Positions 10,189 through 19,532 of a stretch of DNA of 64,000 nucleotides are shown here, in pieces. How positions within the stretch are numbered: position 1 is the stretch's first letter; each line of letters opens with the position of its first letter. The notes beneath the pieces are model-generated. The model saw nothing but the letters and a program-made list of their open reading frames with translations, was not told where the DNA came from and made no database searches. Made by a program: the position numbers and the translations under genes. The DNA lies in contig JAPLOA010000080.1 in the NCBI GenBank assembly GCA_026400835.1, positions 1 to 64,000 on the forward strand, read 5' to 3'. This stretch comes from Planctomycetales bacterium (GTDB lineage Bacteria; Planctomycetota; Planctomycetia; Planctomycetales; Planctomycetaceae).

Positions 10189-10221
10189 AACGGCACTTCA
10201 TGCAATGGAGTGCCGTTTTTT
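10189..10221 (+). terminator. Rho-independent terminator of the aldehyde dehydrogenase
   Basis: A perfect 9-bp stem (aacggcact / agtgccgtt) closes an 11-base loop and is followed by a T run (gttttttgtt). Confidence 0.5.
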
Positions 10222-10389
10222 GTTGAGTTCACGATTGATCGAATAACGCCCTAACAGCGTGTTGAAAAATGGTGTCTGGAACCCTGGAGGCGGACTGAAA
10301 CACCACGAATATGAGCCACCGGAGAGTGCCAGACCCCGTTTTCAACGATCTCTGAAGAGTTGCAGTCACGGATTCATCTTTCCTGCAAC

Positions 10390-10796
10390 TCATTCAGCGG
10401 GCGATTCCGACAACATCAATCTGTCATCTTCCCGGACTTCCTCAGCAGTCGGCGCCTCAACAACGGAAGTCAATATCGAAGGAGCCTGTGGCACATCTTC
10501 CAGTCGAACCAGAGCACCAACCAGAGTGCCCAACGGCAACAGTTCCGTCCCGGGTATCGTGCAGTAAACTCCCGCAACCAACGCGCAGATAAGGCTGGCA
10601 TTCGTTTCCAGTCGAAGGCTGCGTGCAAGCCAATATCCTGCTGCCGCTCCTATCGGAAAACCAGCGCGAGTCCAACCGGACCAAACGTAACAAAATCGAC
10701 CGCATCAATAATCAGACCCGCGCCGACAGGCCCGAACGCATAGTTGTAGCGAGAAAGCTTTCGCGATGAGGACTGCTGCTCTTCCAGTTCCGACAT
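10390..10796 (-). pseudogene. Small glycine-rich membrane protein with a 1-base frameshift
   Basis: The gene begins at the ATG at 10796 after a gggag site and reads MSELEEQQSSS..., then a hydrophobic FGPVGAGLIIDAV segment. It meets a stop at 10650. The next frame continues seamlessly with GFPIGAAAGYWLA, LICALVAGVYC and an acidic tail, ending at 10390. Adding one G to the ctGG run near 10661 would restore ALGFPIGAAAGYW, so a single base appears lost in a G run. The restored protein would be ~135 residues with three or four membrane segments. Family not recognised. A sequencing error is a fair alternative. Confidence 0.5.
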
Positions 10797-11046
10797 AAAG
10801 AATTCTCCCGTGCGTTGTTGGACGAAACATCCTTCAACCAACACCGCAAAACGGTGGAGGCCGCCAATGGGATCATCAGAATATGCCAATTTGGCAACAG
10901 TTCGTGAAGAGGCCGCATGAAATCCTTAACCCAGGCCCTATCATTTACCGGTGTAATTCAATTCATGAAATCTGCTGCGAAAACATAACTTTGGATCTTC
11001 ATCAATGTCGTCAGGTTAAATCGCAGCCCGGAAAACAGATCGCATC

Positions 11047-11640
11047 ATGGTTCATATCGATAAAATTTATACTCGCAGCGGCGATGAAGGCCAAACCGGA
11101 CTTGGGAGCGGAGAAAGAGTTCCCAAGGTACATGCTCGCATCATCGCAGGGGGTTCAGTTGACGAAACCAATAGCGCAATTGGACTTGCTCTGGCCCATG
11201 GTCCCGGAGAAGAAATCAGTACGGTGTTGACGGCTTTGCAGCAATTTCTGTTCGACCTCGGTGCGGATCTCTGTGTGCCCAAACCAGAGAACGAACCGGA
11301 TCCGCTGCCGAATCGGATAAGTCAGGACCATGTTAAAAAACTGGAGCGACTAATCGATCACTTTTCGGCTCACGTTGGACCGCTCACGAGTTTCGTCCTG
11401 CCCGGAGGAAACCTGTCAGCCGCGGCACTGCATCTCGCCAGAAGCATTTGCCGCCGTGCGGAGATTGATGTTCTTCGACTCCATGCAACAACACCGATTA
11501 ATCCTTCACTGCTGATCAGCCTGAATCGACTTTCCGATCTACTTTTTGTGCTGGCACGAGCAACAAACAATAACGGACTCACAGACGTGTTGTGGAGACC
11601 GGGGCAAGGGTTGATGAATCTTCCCAACGATGATGCATGA
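11047..11640 (+). CDS. pduO: Cob(I)alamin adenosyltransferase, PduO type
   Basis: 197 residues, the usual size for PduO/MMAB-type ATP:cob(I)alamin adenosyltransferases, which convert cob(I)alamin to adenosylcobalamin. The hallmark ATP-binding N-terminus is present (TRSGDEGQTGLGSGERVPK). So are VDETNSAIG, FLFDLGADL, the VLPGG turn, the RSICRRAE helix and LNRLSDLLFVLAR. No B12 riboswitch signature is visible upstream, and no other cobalamin genes are nearby. The 3' end overlaps the converging pseudogene at 11579-12001 by about 60 bp. Confidence 0.5.
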   Translation: MVHIDKIYTRSGDEGQTGLGSGERVPKVHARIIAGGSVDETNSAIGLALAHGPGEEISTVLTALQQFLFDLGADLCVPKPENEPDPLPNRISQDHVKKLERLIDHFSAHVGPLTSFVLPGGNLSAAALHLARSICRRAEIDVLRLHATTPINPSLLISLNRLSDLLFVLARATNNNGLTDVLWRPGQGLMNLPNDDA

Positions 11641-12001
11641 AAGCATCTCTGAGTATCATGGTGAATGGCAACCACCCAATGAGATCGTTAATCGGAATCA
11701 GATAAAGCACCCGATGTGGAACGTCGCCCTGAATCACTGACTACAGCATCCCCACTGCTCCGAGGATCTTCGCGATCAGCCCAATCAAATGAACAGACCA
11801 ATGCTGTCCGGGGTTCGTAGCAGCGATTGCGTAGCCAACACCGAACAAAAAAATAACCAGCCCTGTTCCTTGCCAAAGAAAGAGGTCCGTCGCCGCCTTG
11901 GTTAACCCGAAGACGATTCATGAACGCTCGGGCAGTGCAAGAATAAACACTCCCCAAATCAGGCACTGCAGAGCGGCAACCAACACTACAACAGCTGCCA
12001 T
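11579..12001 (-). pseudogene. Small membrane protein with two in-frame nonsense codons
   Basis: A 140-codon frame from the ATG at 12001 encodes a clear membrane protein in one unbroken frame except for TGA at 11918-11920 and TAG at 11741-11743. Coding resumes in the same frame after each: VVVLVAALQCLIWGVF before the first; TDLFLWQGTGLVIFLFGVGY and HLIGLIAKILGAVGM between them; SVIQGDVPHRVLYLIPINDL after the second. The TGA follows ERS and could be a C-to-T change of an Arg codon. No indel is needed. It lies 44 bp after the TIGR01777 epimerase on the same strand, so it was probably its partner. Confidence 0.5.
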
Positions 12002-12044
12002 TGAGATGTATTCTGAGTTGCCGTCGTTTTCGAAGGAAAAGTGG

Positions 12045-12950
12045 TCACGACAACTCGTGCTTCAGACAGGAAGTGAGATCCGGCTGCGCAAACTGAAACC
12101 CAAGACTTTGCAGCTTGTGCGGCTCAACTCGAATACTTGAAAGCAGCAGATCGTCAGCCATTTCTCCGAGTGCCAGTTTCGCAGCAAAAGCGGGCATTGG
12201 AAAAATGGTGGGCCGATGCAGTACTGCACCAACGGCTTTGGTGAAATCATAGTTAGTCATAGGATTGGGACTAACTGCATTGACCGCACCGCTCATGGCT
12301 TCGTTTTCTATACAAAAGCTGATAATGCGAACAAGATCGTTAAGACCGATCCAGCTCCAGTATTGCTTTCCTGAACCAATGATCCCGCCAACGCCGAGTT
12401 TGAACGGCAGCAACATTTTCGCCAGGGCTCCACCCTTTTTGCTCAACACCACACCAATTCGCAGGCGCACGACCCGCAAACCAAGTTTCTCCGCTTCCTG
12501 AGCCTCCGCTTCCCACGCCCTGCAGACATCTGACAGATAACCGGATCCGACCATGGAGGACTCATCCAGTCGCTCTTCACCCCGGTGCCCATAGAACCCA
12601 ATCGCTGAGGCACAGACCAAGGTCTTCGGAGGCGTCTTCAGAAGTGCCAGGGACTTCACCAGATTTCGAGTTCCCTCGACGCGACTACTGCGAATTCGCT
12701 CTTTGACTGCAGCCGTCCAGCGACTTCCGGCAATGTTCTCCCCGGCAAGGTGCACCACGGTATCAACTCCCTCCAATGCCCCGAGCGGAGTAACTCCCTT
12801 TGCGGGATCCCACAAAACCGAGCCTGCTCCCGCATCCCGGCGGCTCAAGATTAAAGTCGAATGTCCAGCGGCCTTGAGCGAAGGGATTAGCTCGCCGCCG
12901 ACCAGCCCTGTAGCGCCGGAAATTGCAATCTTCTGATTCTGCTTGCTCAT
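12045..12950 (-). CDS. TIGR01777-family NAD(P)-dependent epimerase (YfcH/SDR39U1-like)
   Basis: 301 residues from the ATG at 12950, preferred over an upstream start because an aggaagg site precedes it. Extended short-chain-dehydrogenase fold: dinucleotide-binding SGATGLVGG at the N-terminus, VVHLAGENIAGSRW, SRVEGTRNLV, CASAIGFYG and LRIGVVLSKKGGALAKM. The C-terminal part (NAVSPNPMTNYDF onward) is the DUF1731 extension that marks this family. The physiological substrate is unknown. Its downstream neighbour is a nonsense-bearing small membrane gene. Confidence 0.5.
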   Translation of the reverse strand: MSKQNQKIAISGATGLVGGELIPSLKAAGHSTLILSRRDAGAGSVLWDPAKGVTPLGALEGVDTVVHLAGENIAGSRWTAAVKERIRSSRVEGTRNLVKSLALLKTPPKTLVCASAIGFYGHRGEERLDESSMVGSGYLSDVCRAWEAEAQEAEKLGLRVVRLRIGVVLSKKGGALAKMLLPFKLGVGGIIGSGKQYWSWIGLNDLVRIISFCIENEAMSGAVNAVSPNPMTNYDFTKAVGAVLHRPTIFPMPAFAAKLALGEMADDLLLSSIRVEPHKLQSLGFQFAQPDLTSCLKHELS

Positions 12951-13662
12951 GTTCTCAACCTTCCTGAATTCTCTGCCGACCAACAATCAGCCAAAATCAT
13001 TGGCCAAATAAACCCGAGCCGCAACTTCATGACAACGCTAAAAGAACTTCCGTCATACGTCCGCACAGCTTTGCTGGCTTCGTCCCAGCATTTTTAAGTT
13101 CCACACATCCTGAATGCGTTCAGCCTTCTGCGTGCAGAACCATTTTTCCGGTCTGGAGTTAACAGCGGATTGCGATCATTGCCCGGAATAGGCTTCAAAA
13201 CATGCTTGGACAACACTCTATCCTTCGATGTACGCAGCCCAGCTTAAGAGCCAACGGCTCTCTGCACGTGACAAGCCGCGAGAATCGAGCAAGAGCCGAA
13301 GCTCCAGGACACCGATCAGGAATCTATACAAATAAACACACCCAAGTTCAATTTTCCGGAACTATTGGTCAGAGTCGTTGACAGTTCTTCCAAACGACCC
13401 GGATATGATGTAAAGAAGCTACGTTTTGGGGAACTTTTCTACAGCAATCCAAAAAAGTCGAGCAACACGGTCAGCTTGAGGTCATGATGTTTCCGTTGAA
13501 GAAGTCGCAGGGAACAAGACTTCTTAACCGATTCTACTCAGAGCAAGTTACGTCAGAGTGTAAAAGTATCGCCAGAATTTGACATCCAGTTTGCGTGCTT
13601 GTGACGTAGAGTCGTAAGTTGCGTATTTCACGGCAAATTCGGCGGCAAAGACGCGGACTGAT
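12951..13662. other. Long divergent spacer, no gene seen
   Basis: About 710 bp between the divergent epimerase and zinc-ribbon genes. All frames are short. A small hairpin (agagcc-aac-ggctct) lies at 13247-13261. No RNA gene recognised. Confidence 0.5.
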
Positions 13663-15423
13663 ATGTCGACAGTCATTCGATCATGCCCGGGGTGCAAATC
13701 CCTGATTCTTTCGGACACAGATCAGTGCCCAGAGTGTGGTCACGTCTTTTACGAACGCAAGAAAACCGAATCTTCTGGCGTCGCACCCGCTACTCCGGAT
13801 GCGTTGAAGTCGGCCAGCATGCAGGAGCCATGTCCGCATTGCGGTGAAATGGTCCGGTCTGGTTTGGTACGTTGCTGGAGCTGCAATCAGTTCATGCGCG
13901 CCGATGTCGCTGCGCGGTACCGACAGCTCACAACCAATCCCCAGCCAATTATTTACAGCACGATTTCCGCCGAGAATCGGAAAGACTTTTTGCCTCCGAG
14001 AGCTGAATCCAAAGCTGATGATGCGGCAAAAGTGGTTGACAGCGACGATTTCAAACTCGGCTCCGGTGTAGACTCCGTGGAGGCGGATGATTTTGAAGTC
14101 GGCAGTAGCGTTAAGCCTGTTAAGCCTCCAGTGGCTCCAGCAAGAAGTCTGGCGGTGCCTACCCCTGTAAATCAGGCTGACGGGCCGGATAAGCCAGAAA
14201 ACACAACAAAAGTAACGGGCAAATCCACAGCATCAGGAACTGCTCCAGATACGAATCCTTCCGGAACTGCTGGTGCGGCCGATATTGCAGCAGAAGCACC
14301 GGCAGCGGCCCCGGCCCCTGTTCAGGCGACTTCTCGCAACAGAGGTGGGGAAGACGACTTGTTATCCTTCGCTGTTGAAGAGCAGAAGGAGGGCAAAAAA
14401 CGCAAAAACCAGAAGAACGCTGAACGACTGAGGAAACAAGTACTCGTTCCGTGTACCTGCGGCGCTTGGATTCGTGTCAATGAAGATCAGGCTGGCAAAA
14501 CCCTGCGATGCAAACAGTGCAAACAGCCTGTTGTCGTACCGGGGCTGAAGAAGAAGGCAGACAAGCAGGAGAAGCCTGCAGCAAAGGTCGAAGCCGCCTC
14601 CGTGCAGAAGACCGTGTCATGGATTGATGACGCATGGTTCCACGTTTTGTCTCCGGCAGCTTTGGTGCTTAAACCCGGCAGTCTTACCGGCAAACACACG
14701 GAAGTGGATATTGCCTTTGATAACTCCGGTCTGCACATTTTGACTTTTGCTGGCACGAAAAAGAAACGGTCAATTTTCAGCTTTGGCGGTGGCAACAAAA
14801 AAGCAGACCATCTGGCTCGCCGTAAACAGATTCGAGAACAAGTCGCAAGAACGGGTAACTTTGAGAACCTCGAAAACGTTGAGATTCGAAAAGTTGATGT
14901 ATCGCGTTCCGGCGAAGTAAGACTCGTACAGCCAGTCGCAAAAGTATCAGAGTCCATGTTTGCTGGTGTTCCGGTCTTCGGTGAAGGACGAATCGCCATC
15001 TTTTTGCCGCTCGAAATTGATGGCGGAAAACAAGCATTCTTGTCGTTTTCTATCAGTGGATGGCGAGTCATCGCAGAGCAGTTCAAGTCGCTTTTCGGAG
15101 CGGAACTCAATGGCACGGAGAACGGAATTCCGGAGTCAGACAAGGCAGAGACTCTGAGCTGCTTTATGAACCAGAGTCGGATCGAATCAGTTAAGGGACT
15201 CATCTACTACCAAAAAGATGCAGCCTACACTTTGGAACTGAGCGGGCACAAATGTAAGTCGTGCGGCACCACAATCAGCGAAGAGGCACGCAAGGCGGCC
15301 AAACTGGGTGGTGTCAAGGGCAAGGGAATCGCGAAAGCAAAATGCCCGAAGTGTTCTAACAAGATGCAGGCAGAGTCACTGTATAAGATTGCTAAAGGGC
15401 CCGATTCAGGGAATGCTGGTTAG
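13663..15423 (+). CDS. Multi-zinc-ribbon protein with C-terminal globular domain, unknown function
   Basis: 586 residues. Four Cys clusters are visible: CPGCKS...CPECG (residues ~9-27), CPHCGEM...CWSCN (~54-74), CTCGAW...CKQCKQ (~265-287) and CKSCGTT...CPKCSN (~530-570). A low-complexity acidic/Ala-Pro region separates the second and third. A folded domain follows the third (around 310-500), containing an internal Lys/Arg stretch (KKKRSIF). No signal peptide, so cytoplasmic. Zinc ribbons suggest protein, RNA or DNA binding; I do not recognise a named family. Monocistronic. Confidence 0.5.
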   Translation: MSTVIRSCPGCKSLILSDTDQCPECGHVFYERKKTESSGVAPATPDALKSASMQEPCPHCGEMVRSGLVRCWSCNQFMRADVAARYRQLTTNPQPIIYSTISAENRKDFLPPRAESKADDAAKVVDSDDFKLGSGVDSVEADDFEVGSSVKPVKPPVAPARSLAVPTPVNQADGPDKPENTTKVTGKSTASGTAPDTNPSGTAGAADIAAEAPAAAPAPVQATSRNRGGEDDLLSFAVEEQKEGKKRKNQKNAERLRKQVLVPCTCGAWIRVNEDQAGKTLRCKQCKQPVVVPGLKKKADKQEKPAAKVEAASVQKTVSWIDDAWFHVLSPAALVLKPGSLTGKHTEVDIAFDNSGLHILTFAGTKKKRSIFSFGGGNKKADHLARRKQIREQVARTGNFENLENVEIRKVDVSRSGEVRLVQPVAKVSESMFAGVPVFGEGRIAIFLPLEIDGGKQAFLSFSISGWRVIAEQFKSLFGAELNGTENGIPESDKAETLSCFMNQSRIESVKGLIYYQKDAAYTLELSGHKCKSCGTTISEEARKAAKLGGVKGKGIAKAKCPKCSNKMQAESLYKIAKGPDSGNAG

Positions 15424-15949
15424 TTCTCGACCGATCTGCCGCCTGCGCCCGGCAAGTTAAGTGCCTGCGTGTCATTCTGGTTGGGTCTGCGAATCCAATC
15501 CTTCTTGCCCGGAACTTCCCTTCCGGAAGCCTCCGATATCGACAACTTACTCATTGAGGCTGCTGGGCATTCAGCATGGCGGATGGTCGCCGGCAGGCGA
15601 GTGATCCCCATGTGTGCTCCAGTGCCTAAGCATGCTCGGCTCTGACTTTCCACTTCGATCCACCACGCCTTTGAAGCATCTGATCAGGGTACATTTGTTT
15701 CTCTGATACCCGATTGCATCAACCCCCAACTTGACTCTGATTGTGATGCTGCCCGGAGCACGTTATCGTCCCGATTGCGAAGTAAACGTAAACGGCAGAC
15801 GATTACCAGGTGAACCAACGAGATCCTTCAAGTCAGCTACCCGAAGCTGCACTCCGACAGAAATGTTGGTCTGAAGCGAGTTGTTAAATCACAAGAATGC
15901 GATAGCAGGACAGCGGTCCTCGGGAACTTTCGGAAGTAACAGGCCTCCC
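15424..15949. other. Spacer, no gene seen
   Basis: No frame resembling a protein. The apparent upstream extension of the aldo/keto reductase frame (from 15881) is not homologous-looking and lacks a ribosome-binding site. Confidence 0.5.
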
Positions 15950-16876
15950 ATGCAGACAACAACATGGAACGGCATTTCGCTTTCTCAAATGATGCTGGGC
16001 ACAGTTCAGTTTGGGATGCCGTATGGAATTGCAAACCAGACCGGGCAGCCAGAATATCGAGATGTTGTCGCTATCCTGGATGCGGCAGTGTCTGGAGGAG
16101 TTAACTGTTTTGATACTGCAGCCGCCTACGGTCAAAGCGAAGAGATTCTGGGGCGAGCCCTGAAGGAACTCGGCATTAGTCACAAAGTTGCGGTGGTCAC
16201 AAAAGTCAGACCACTCACATCAGAGGAACTTGCAAACCCACGACTTGCAGAATCAGCAATACAAACTTCCATTGAACTTTCGCTGCAACGATTGCAGCTT
16301 GATTGCCTTCCGATCGTACTTTTCCATCGAGAGTGCGACGCTGAATTCCTCAATGTACTCGCAAGACTTCGCGATGAGGGAAAGTTAAAGCACTTCGGTG
16401 TATCGTGCGGCAATATTCCCGGAACCGCAGTTGATTTCGTTTCAGGAGGACATGCCTCGGCTCTGCAGATTCCCGCAAACATCGTCGACCAACGTCATTT
16501 TCGCAGCGGAATCATACAGAACTCGGTCTCTCGAAACGTCGCCATTTTCATCCGCAGTGTTTATCTGCAGGGGCTGTTGGTGATGGCAGAGGAAACTATC
16601 CCGGATAAACTTCGCGGCATCCTTCCGGAAAGACAACGACTCACATCGATTGCTGAAGACTCAGGTCTTTCATTAATGGAACTTGCGTTGCGGTATATTC
16701 TAACATTGCCTGGAATCACGTCCGTACTGACAGGCGTCGAAACACTGGAGCAGGTCGAGCAGAATTTGTTGACGTTCGCCAGTGGAAGGCTTTCGGAAGA
16801 CATCTTGTCAGCGATCCACCAGGATGTGACTGAACTACCGGAGGTGATCATCACTCCTTCCATGTGGTCCATGTAA
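15950..16876 (+). CDS. Aldo/keto reductase
   Basis: 308 residues from the ATG at 15950; the family similarity begins there (GISLSQMMLGTVQFGMPYG). The catalytic set is present: Asp and Tyr in DTAAAYG, Lys in VVTKVRP and His in VLFHRECD. The C-terminal cofactor region (LPGITSVLTGVE) resembles the IPG...SVLVG motif of the family. It probably reduces a carbonyl with NADPH; substrate unknown. It is followed 16 bp later by a secreted HEAT-repeat gene, so the pair is likely an operon. Confidence 0.5.
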   Translation: MQTTTWNGISLSQMMLGTVQFGMPYGIANQTGQPEYRDVVAILDAAVSGGVNCFDTAAAYGQSEEILGRALKELGISHKVAVVTKVRPLTSEELANPRLAESAIQTSIELSLQRLQLDCLPIVLFHRECDAEFLNVLARLRDEGKLKHFGVSCGNIPGTAVDFVSGGHASALQIPANIVDQRHFRSGIIQNSVSRNVAIFIRSVYLQGLLVMAEETIPDKLRGILPERQRLTSIAEDSGLSLMELALRYILTLPGITSVLTGVETLEQVEQNLLTFASGRLSEDILSAIHQDVTELPEVIITPSMWSM

Positions 16877-16892
16877 CAACCAGGAGTATCGT

Positions 16893-17795
16893 ATGAACGT
16901 GTCGACCTGTCTGTTTCCGCTGTTCCTGATCTTCGTCATGTCTGTCAATTCGGTTTTCATTGATGACTCCACAAGAACACAGCCTCAGCCTGTTGACACA
17001 CAACTGATCTCTGAGTGCATGTCGATTCTTCGTGGTGGCCTCGCTTCTGGAGAATTCTGGCCGGCCATGCATGCCGCTGAAGCGCTGACTTATGCGGGTG
17101 CGGGATCAGAAGTCATCGCTGCCCTCACATCGCGATTGCCGGACGAACAGGATGATCAACGACGCTGCGGTCTTGTGCGAGAACTCTATCGGGCCGGCGA
17201 TCACAGCCATGTGCAGATACTTTTTGATATCCTGGGCAATCCATCCTCGAATGGTCGCACACATGCGGCGGAGAGCCTTTCCAAAATCGGCCAGACGGGT
17301 GACAAGAAGTTGCTGCGTGACGCGATGAATCAGTCCGAAAGTATCCCCTTACAGATCATGGCCGCTGCCGCCCTTATCAAGGCGAAGGACTCCGCAGCAA
17401 TGGATCTTGTTCGTCGTCAACTTCAGTCTTCAGATACGACGGCCCGAAATCTTTCCGCGTGGGTCATCGGTCGACACGGTAACAAAGATGATGCCGGACC
17501 CATCAAAACTGCGTTGCAAAAAGAGTCGGCTACAGCCCCCAAAGACGAGATGTCAGTAACCTTCCTGACAGTGTCTCTCGCTTCTCTGGGTGATTCCGAG
17601 GGTCGCACCGCGCTGGTGAGTCAACTCAGCTCTCCTAACCCAACAGCAAGGGCCATGGCGGCCGAGTTTGCAGGGCTGAGCAGGACCACAGAAGCTCTGG
17701 AAAAGCTGAAGGAGCTGCTCAAGGACTCCGCTCTGGATGTTCGCATCCGTTCGGCTCAATCGATTCTTGCACTCTCGAAGGCATCATCGCATTGA
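16893..17795 (+). CDS. Secreted HEAT-repeat protein
   Basis: 300 residues with an N-terminal signal peptide (CLFPLFLIFVMSVNSVF). It then has a series of ~30-residue helical repeats of HEAT/PBS-lyase type, for example GRTHAAESLSKIGQTGDKKLL, LQIMAAAALIKAKDSAAMDLV and ARAMAAEFAGLSRTTEALEKL. Such proteins are binding scaffolds, without predicted catalysis. An aggag site precedes the ATG. Probably co-transcribed with the aldo/keto reductase. Confidence 0.5.
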   Translation: MNVSTCLFPLFLIFVMSVNSVFIDDSTRTQPQPVDTQLISECMSILRGGLASGEFWPAMHAAEALTYAGAGSEVIAALTSRLPDEQDDQRRCGLVRELYRAGDHSHVQILFDILGNPSSNGRTHAAESLSKIGQTGDKKLLRDAMNQSESIPLQIMAAAALIKAKDSAAMDLVRRQLQSSDTTARNLSAWVIGRHGNKDDAGPIKTALQKESATAPKDEMSVTFLTVSLASLGDSEGRTALVSQLSSPNPTARAMAAEFAGLSRTTEALEKLKELLKDSALDVRIRSAQSILALSKASSH

Positions 17796-17847
17796 TGCAA
17801 TTCGGAGTAACTTCAAAAGGCACAGGAACTCCACAAACTGTCGTTTT

Positions 17848-17861
17848 AGCATTTAAATGCT
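17848..17861. promoter_or_regulatory. Possible operator: perfect 14-bp AT-rich palindrome
   Basis: The sequence agcatttaaatgct is a perfect palindrome in the 290-bp spacer upstream of the DUF1501 gene. A regulator site is only a guess; chance cannot be excluded. Confidence 0.5.
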
Positions 17862-18087
17862 CAAGTTTTGCAAAGACTACAGATTAATTTGCAGGCGTCT
17901 TGTCGATGAAACTGGAACTAGCCAACGCCAAATCCGGACTTCAGAATCCAATTTGGGTTCCGCCGCACAAGCACATTTACCCTCGCGACGTCTTGCAAAC
18001 CTCGCAAAAACATCGATAGAATCGCGGTCTCGCTGAGACCCAACTAAGTAATCTTCCGTCTCCTCCCCGCCTTCAGGACGAATACCA

Positions 18088-19392
18088 ATGATCGACTTTC
18101 ATTTTGGTAAGGCTCATCGCAATTGCGAAGGATCATCCCGTCGAGATTTTCTCCGGGTTGGTGGATTGGGGCTCGGTAGTCTGTCGCTGGCCAACTTGCT
18201 GCAACGAAAAGCCAAAGCAGCAGAGCAGGGGATTCGAACATCTGATAAGTCTGTAATATGGTTGTGGCTGGGTGGTGGTCCAACTCAGTTAGAAACGTTT
18301 GACCCAAAGATGACGGCTCCCGCCGAGTACCGCAGCGTGACCGGCGAAGTGAAAACCGTACTCCCGGGAGTCACCCTCGGCGGCAACTTTGAACGCCTGG
18401 CCGGGTTGGCTGACAAGATGGCTTTTGTCCGATCGTTTGCTCATACCAACAGCGGTCACTCTGGTGGTACTCACTATGTCATGACCGGATACGATAATCG
18501 TCTGGCAGATAACGGAGCTGTGGCAGATCGACCATTTCTTGGTTCCATCATGTCACGAATTCGCGGCACCAATCATCCCGAAACAGGTATTCCAACCTAC
18601 GTTCGCCTGGGTGGGATTTACGCAGATGGCCCGGCGTTCCTGGGGACTGCTTATGGCCCATTCGATCCGGCCGGTGAAGCTCGCCGTAACATGTCTCTTT
18701 CGATCGAACAATCGCGGCTTTCAAATCGTCGTGCAATGCTTGAAGGTATCGATAACGTCAAACGCAACATCGACCGCAAGGGTCTGATGGAAGGACTCGA
18801 TTCTTTTGAAGAGCAGGCTTTCAATTTAATCCTCAGCCGGTCACAACAGGCGTTCGACCTCAAGTACGAAGATCCCCGTGTTGTCGATCGGTACGGAAAA
18901 GGCCTTGGCGAACAAATGCTTCAGGCACGTCGACTCTGCGAAGCAGGCTGCGGTTTTGTGACACTGCAGCATGGAGGCTGGGATATGCACAGCAATATCA
19001 AACAGGAGATGGATCGTCGCGGCCCGGAAGTTGACCGAGCGGTCTCGGCCCTGGTTGAAGATCTCGATCAGCGGGGAATGCTGGAGAATGTCCTGCTGGT
19101 GATCAGCGGAGAATTTGGCCGCACGCCAAAGATTAATGGCTCTTCAGGTCGAGATCACTGGGCTCCGCTCAGCACCCTGGCGTTCGCTGGTGGTGGACTG
19201 AAGATGGGTCAGGTTGTGGGTGAGTCAGCAGAGAAAGCGGATGTCCCCAAAACGACTCCAATTACTCCCCAGGACCTGATGGCGACTGTCTTCCATGTGC
19301 TCGACTTCGATAAGCGAATTCAGTTTACAAATCAATCGGGCCGACCGACCTACATGATCGAGAATGGTCGACCGATCGAAGAACTGATCTGA
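18088..19392 (+). CDS. DUF1501 domain protein, Tat-exported
   Basis: 434 residues. A twin-arginine signal is evident (SRRDFLRVGGLGLGSLSLA). The body is the DUF1501 fold, related to sulfatases/alkaline phosphatases: VIWLWLGGGPTQLETFDPK, FVRSFAHTNSGHSGGTHY, HGGWDMHSN, VISGEFGRTPKIN, GRDHWAP and LMATVFHVLDFD. In planctomycetes these genes usually follow a PSD1/DUF1549-DUF1553 cytochrome gene; here none is adjacent (the PSD1 gene in this window is 30 kb away). Biochemical function is unestablished. A gamma-glutamyltransferase follows on the same strand. Confidence 0.5.
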   Translation: MIDFHFGKAHRNCEGSSRRDFLRVGGLGLGSLSLANLLQRKAKAAEQGIRTSDKSVIWLWLGGGPTQLETFDPKMTAPAEYRSVTGEVKTVLPGVTLGGNFERLAGLADKMAFVRSFAHTNSGHSGGTHYVMTGYDNRLADNGAVADRPFLGSIMSRIRGTNHPETGIPTYVRLGGIYADGPAFLGTAYGPFDPAGEARRNMSLSIEQSRLSNRRAMLEGIDNVKRNIDRKGLMEGLDSFEEQAFNLILSRSQQAFDLKYEDPRVVDRYGKGLGEQMLQARRLCEAGCGFVTLQHGGWDMHSNIKQEMDRRGPEVDRAVSALVEDLDQRGMLENVLLVISGEFGRTPKINGSSGRDHWAPLSTLAFAGGGLKMGQVVGESAEKADVPKTTPITPQDLMATVFHVLDFDKRIQFTNQSGRPTYMIENGRPIEELI

Positions 19393-19532
19393 CAAGCGTA
19401 TCCTCAGTTCAGCGTCACTGCCTATGTGTGATCGACATCCGGGCAATCCTTGTTCACAATAAGCGGCTCAAGGTTTCTGCACATCATGCGCAGGACTTGT
19501 TGGGTACGTCTGTGACTGAGGGAGACGACACT

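Noticed and set aside
10920-11046. Possible cobalamin riboswitch before the adenosyltransferase
   Set aside because: No B12-box sequence or multi-stem structure could be recognised in the short leader.
13247-13261. Short hairpin in the 12951-13662 spacer
   Set aside because: Six-bp stem without T run or relatives in the window; reported only as a detail of the spacer.
3771-13378. Shared string ttggtcagagtcgt at about 3768 and 13365
   Set aside because: Only 14 bases, two copies, no flanking similarity; likely chance.
14487-15203. 238-codon minus-strand frame
   Set aside because: Shadow of the zinc-ribbon gene; Ser/Pro-rich without a domain.
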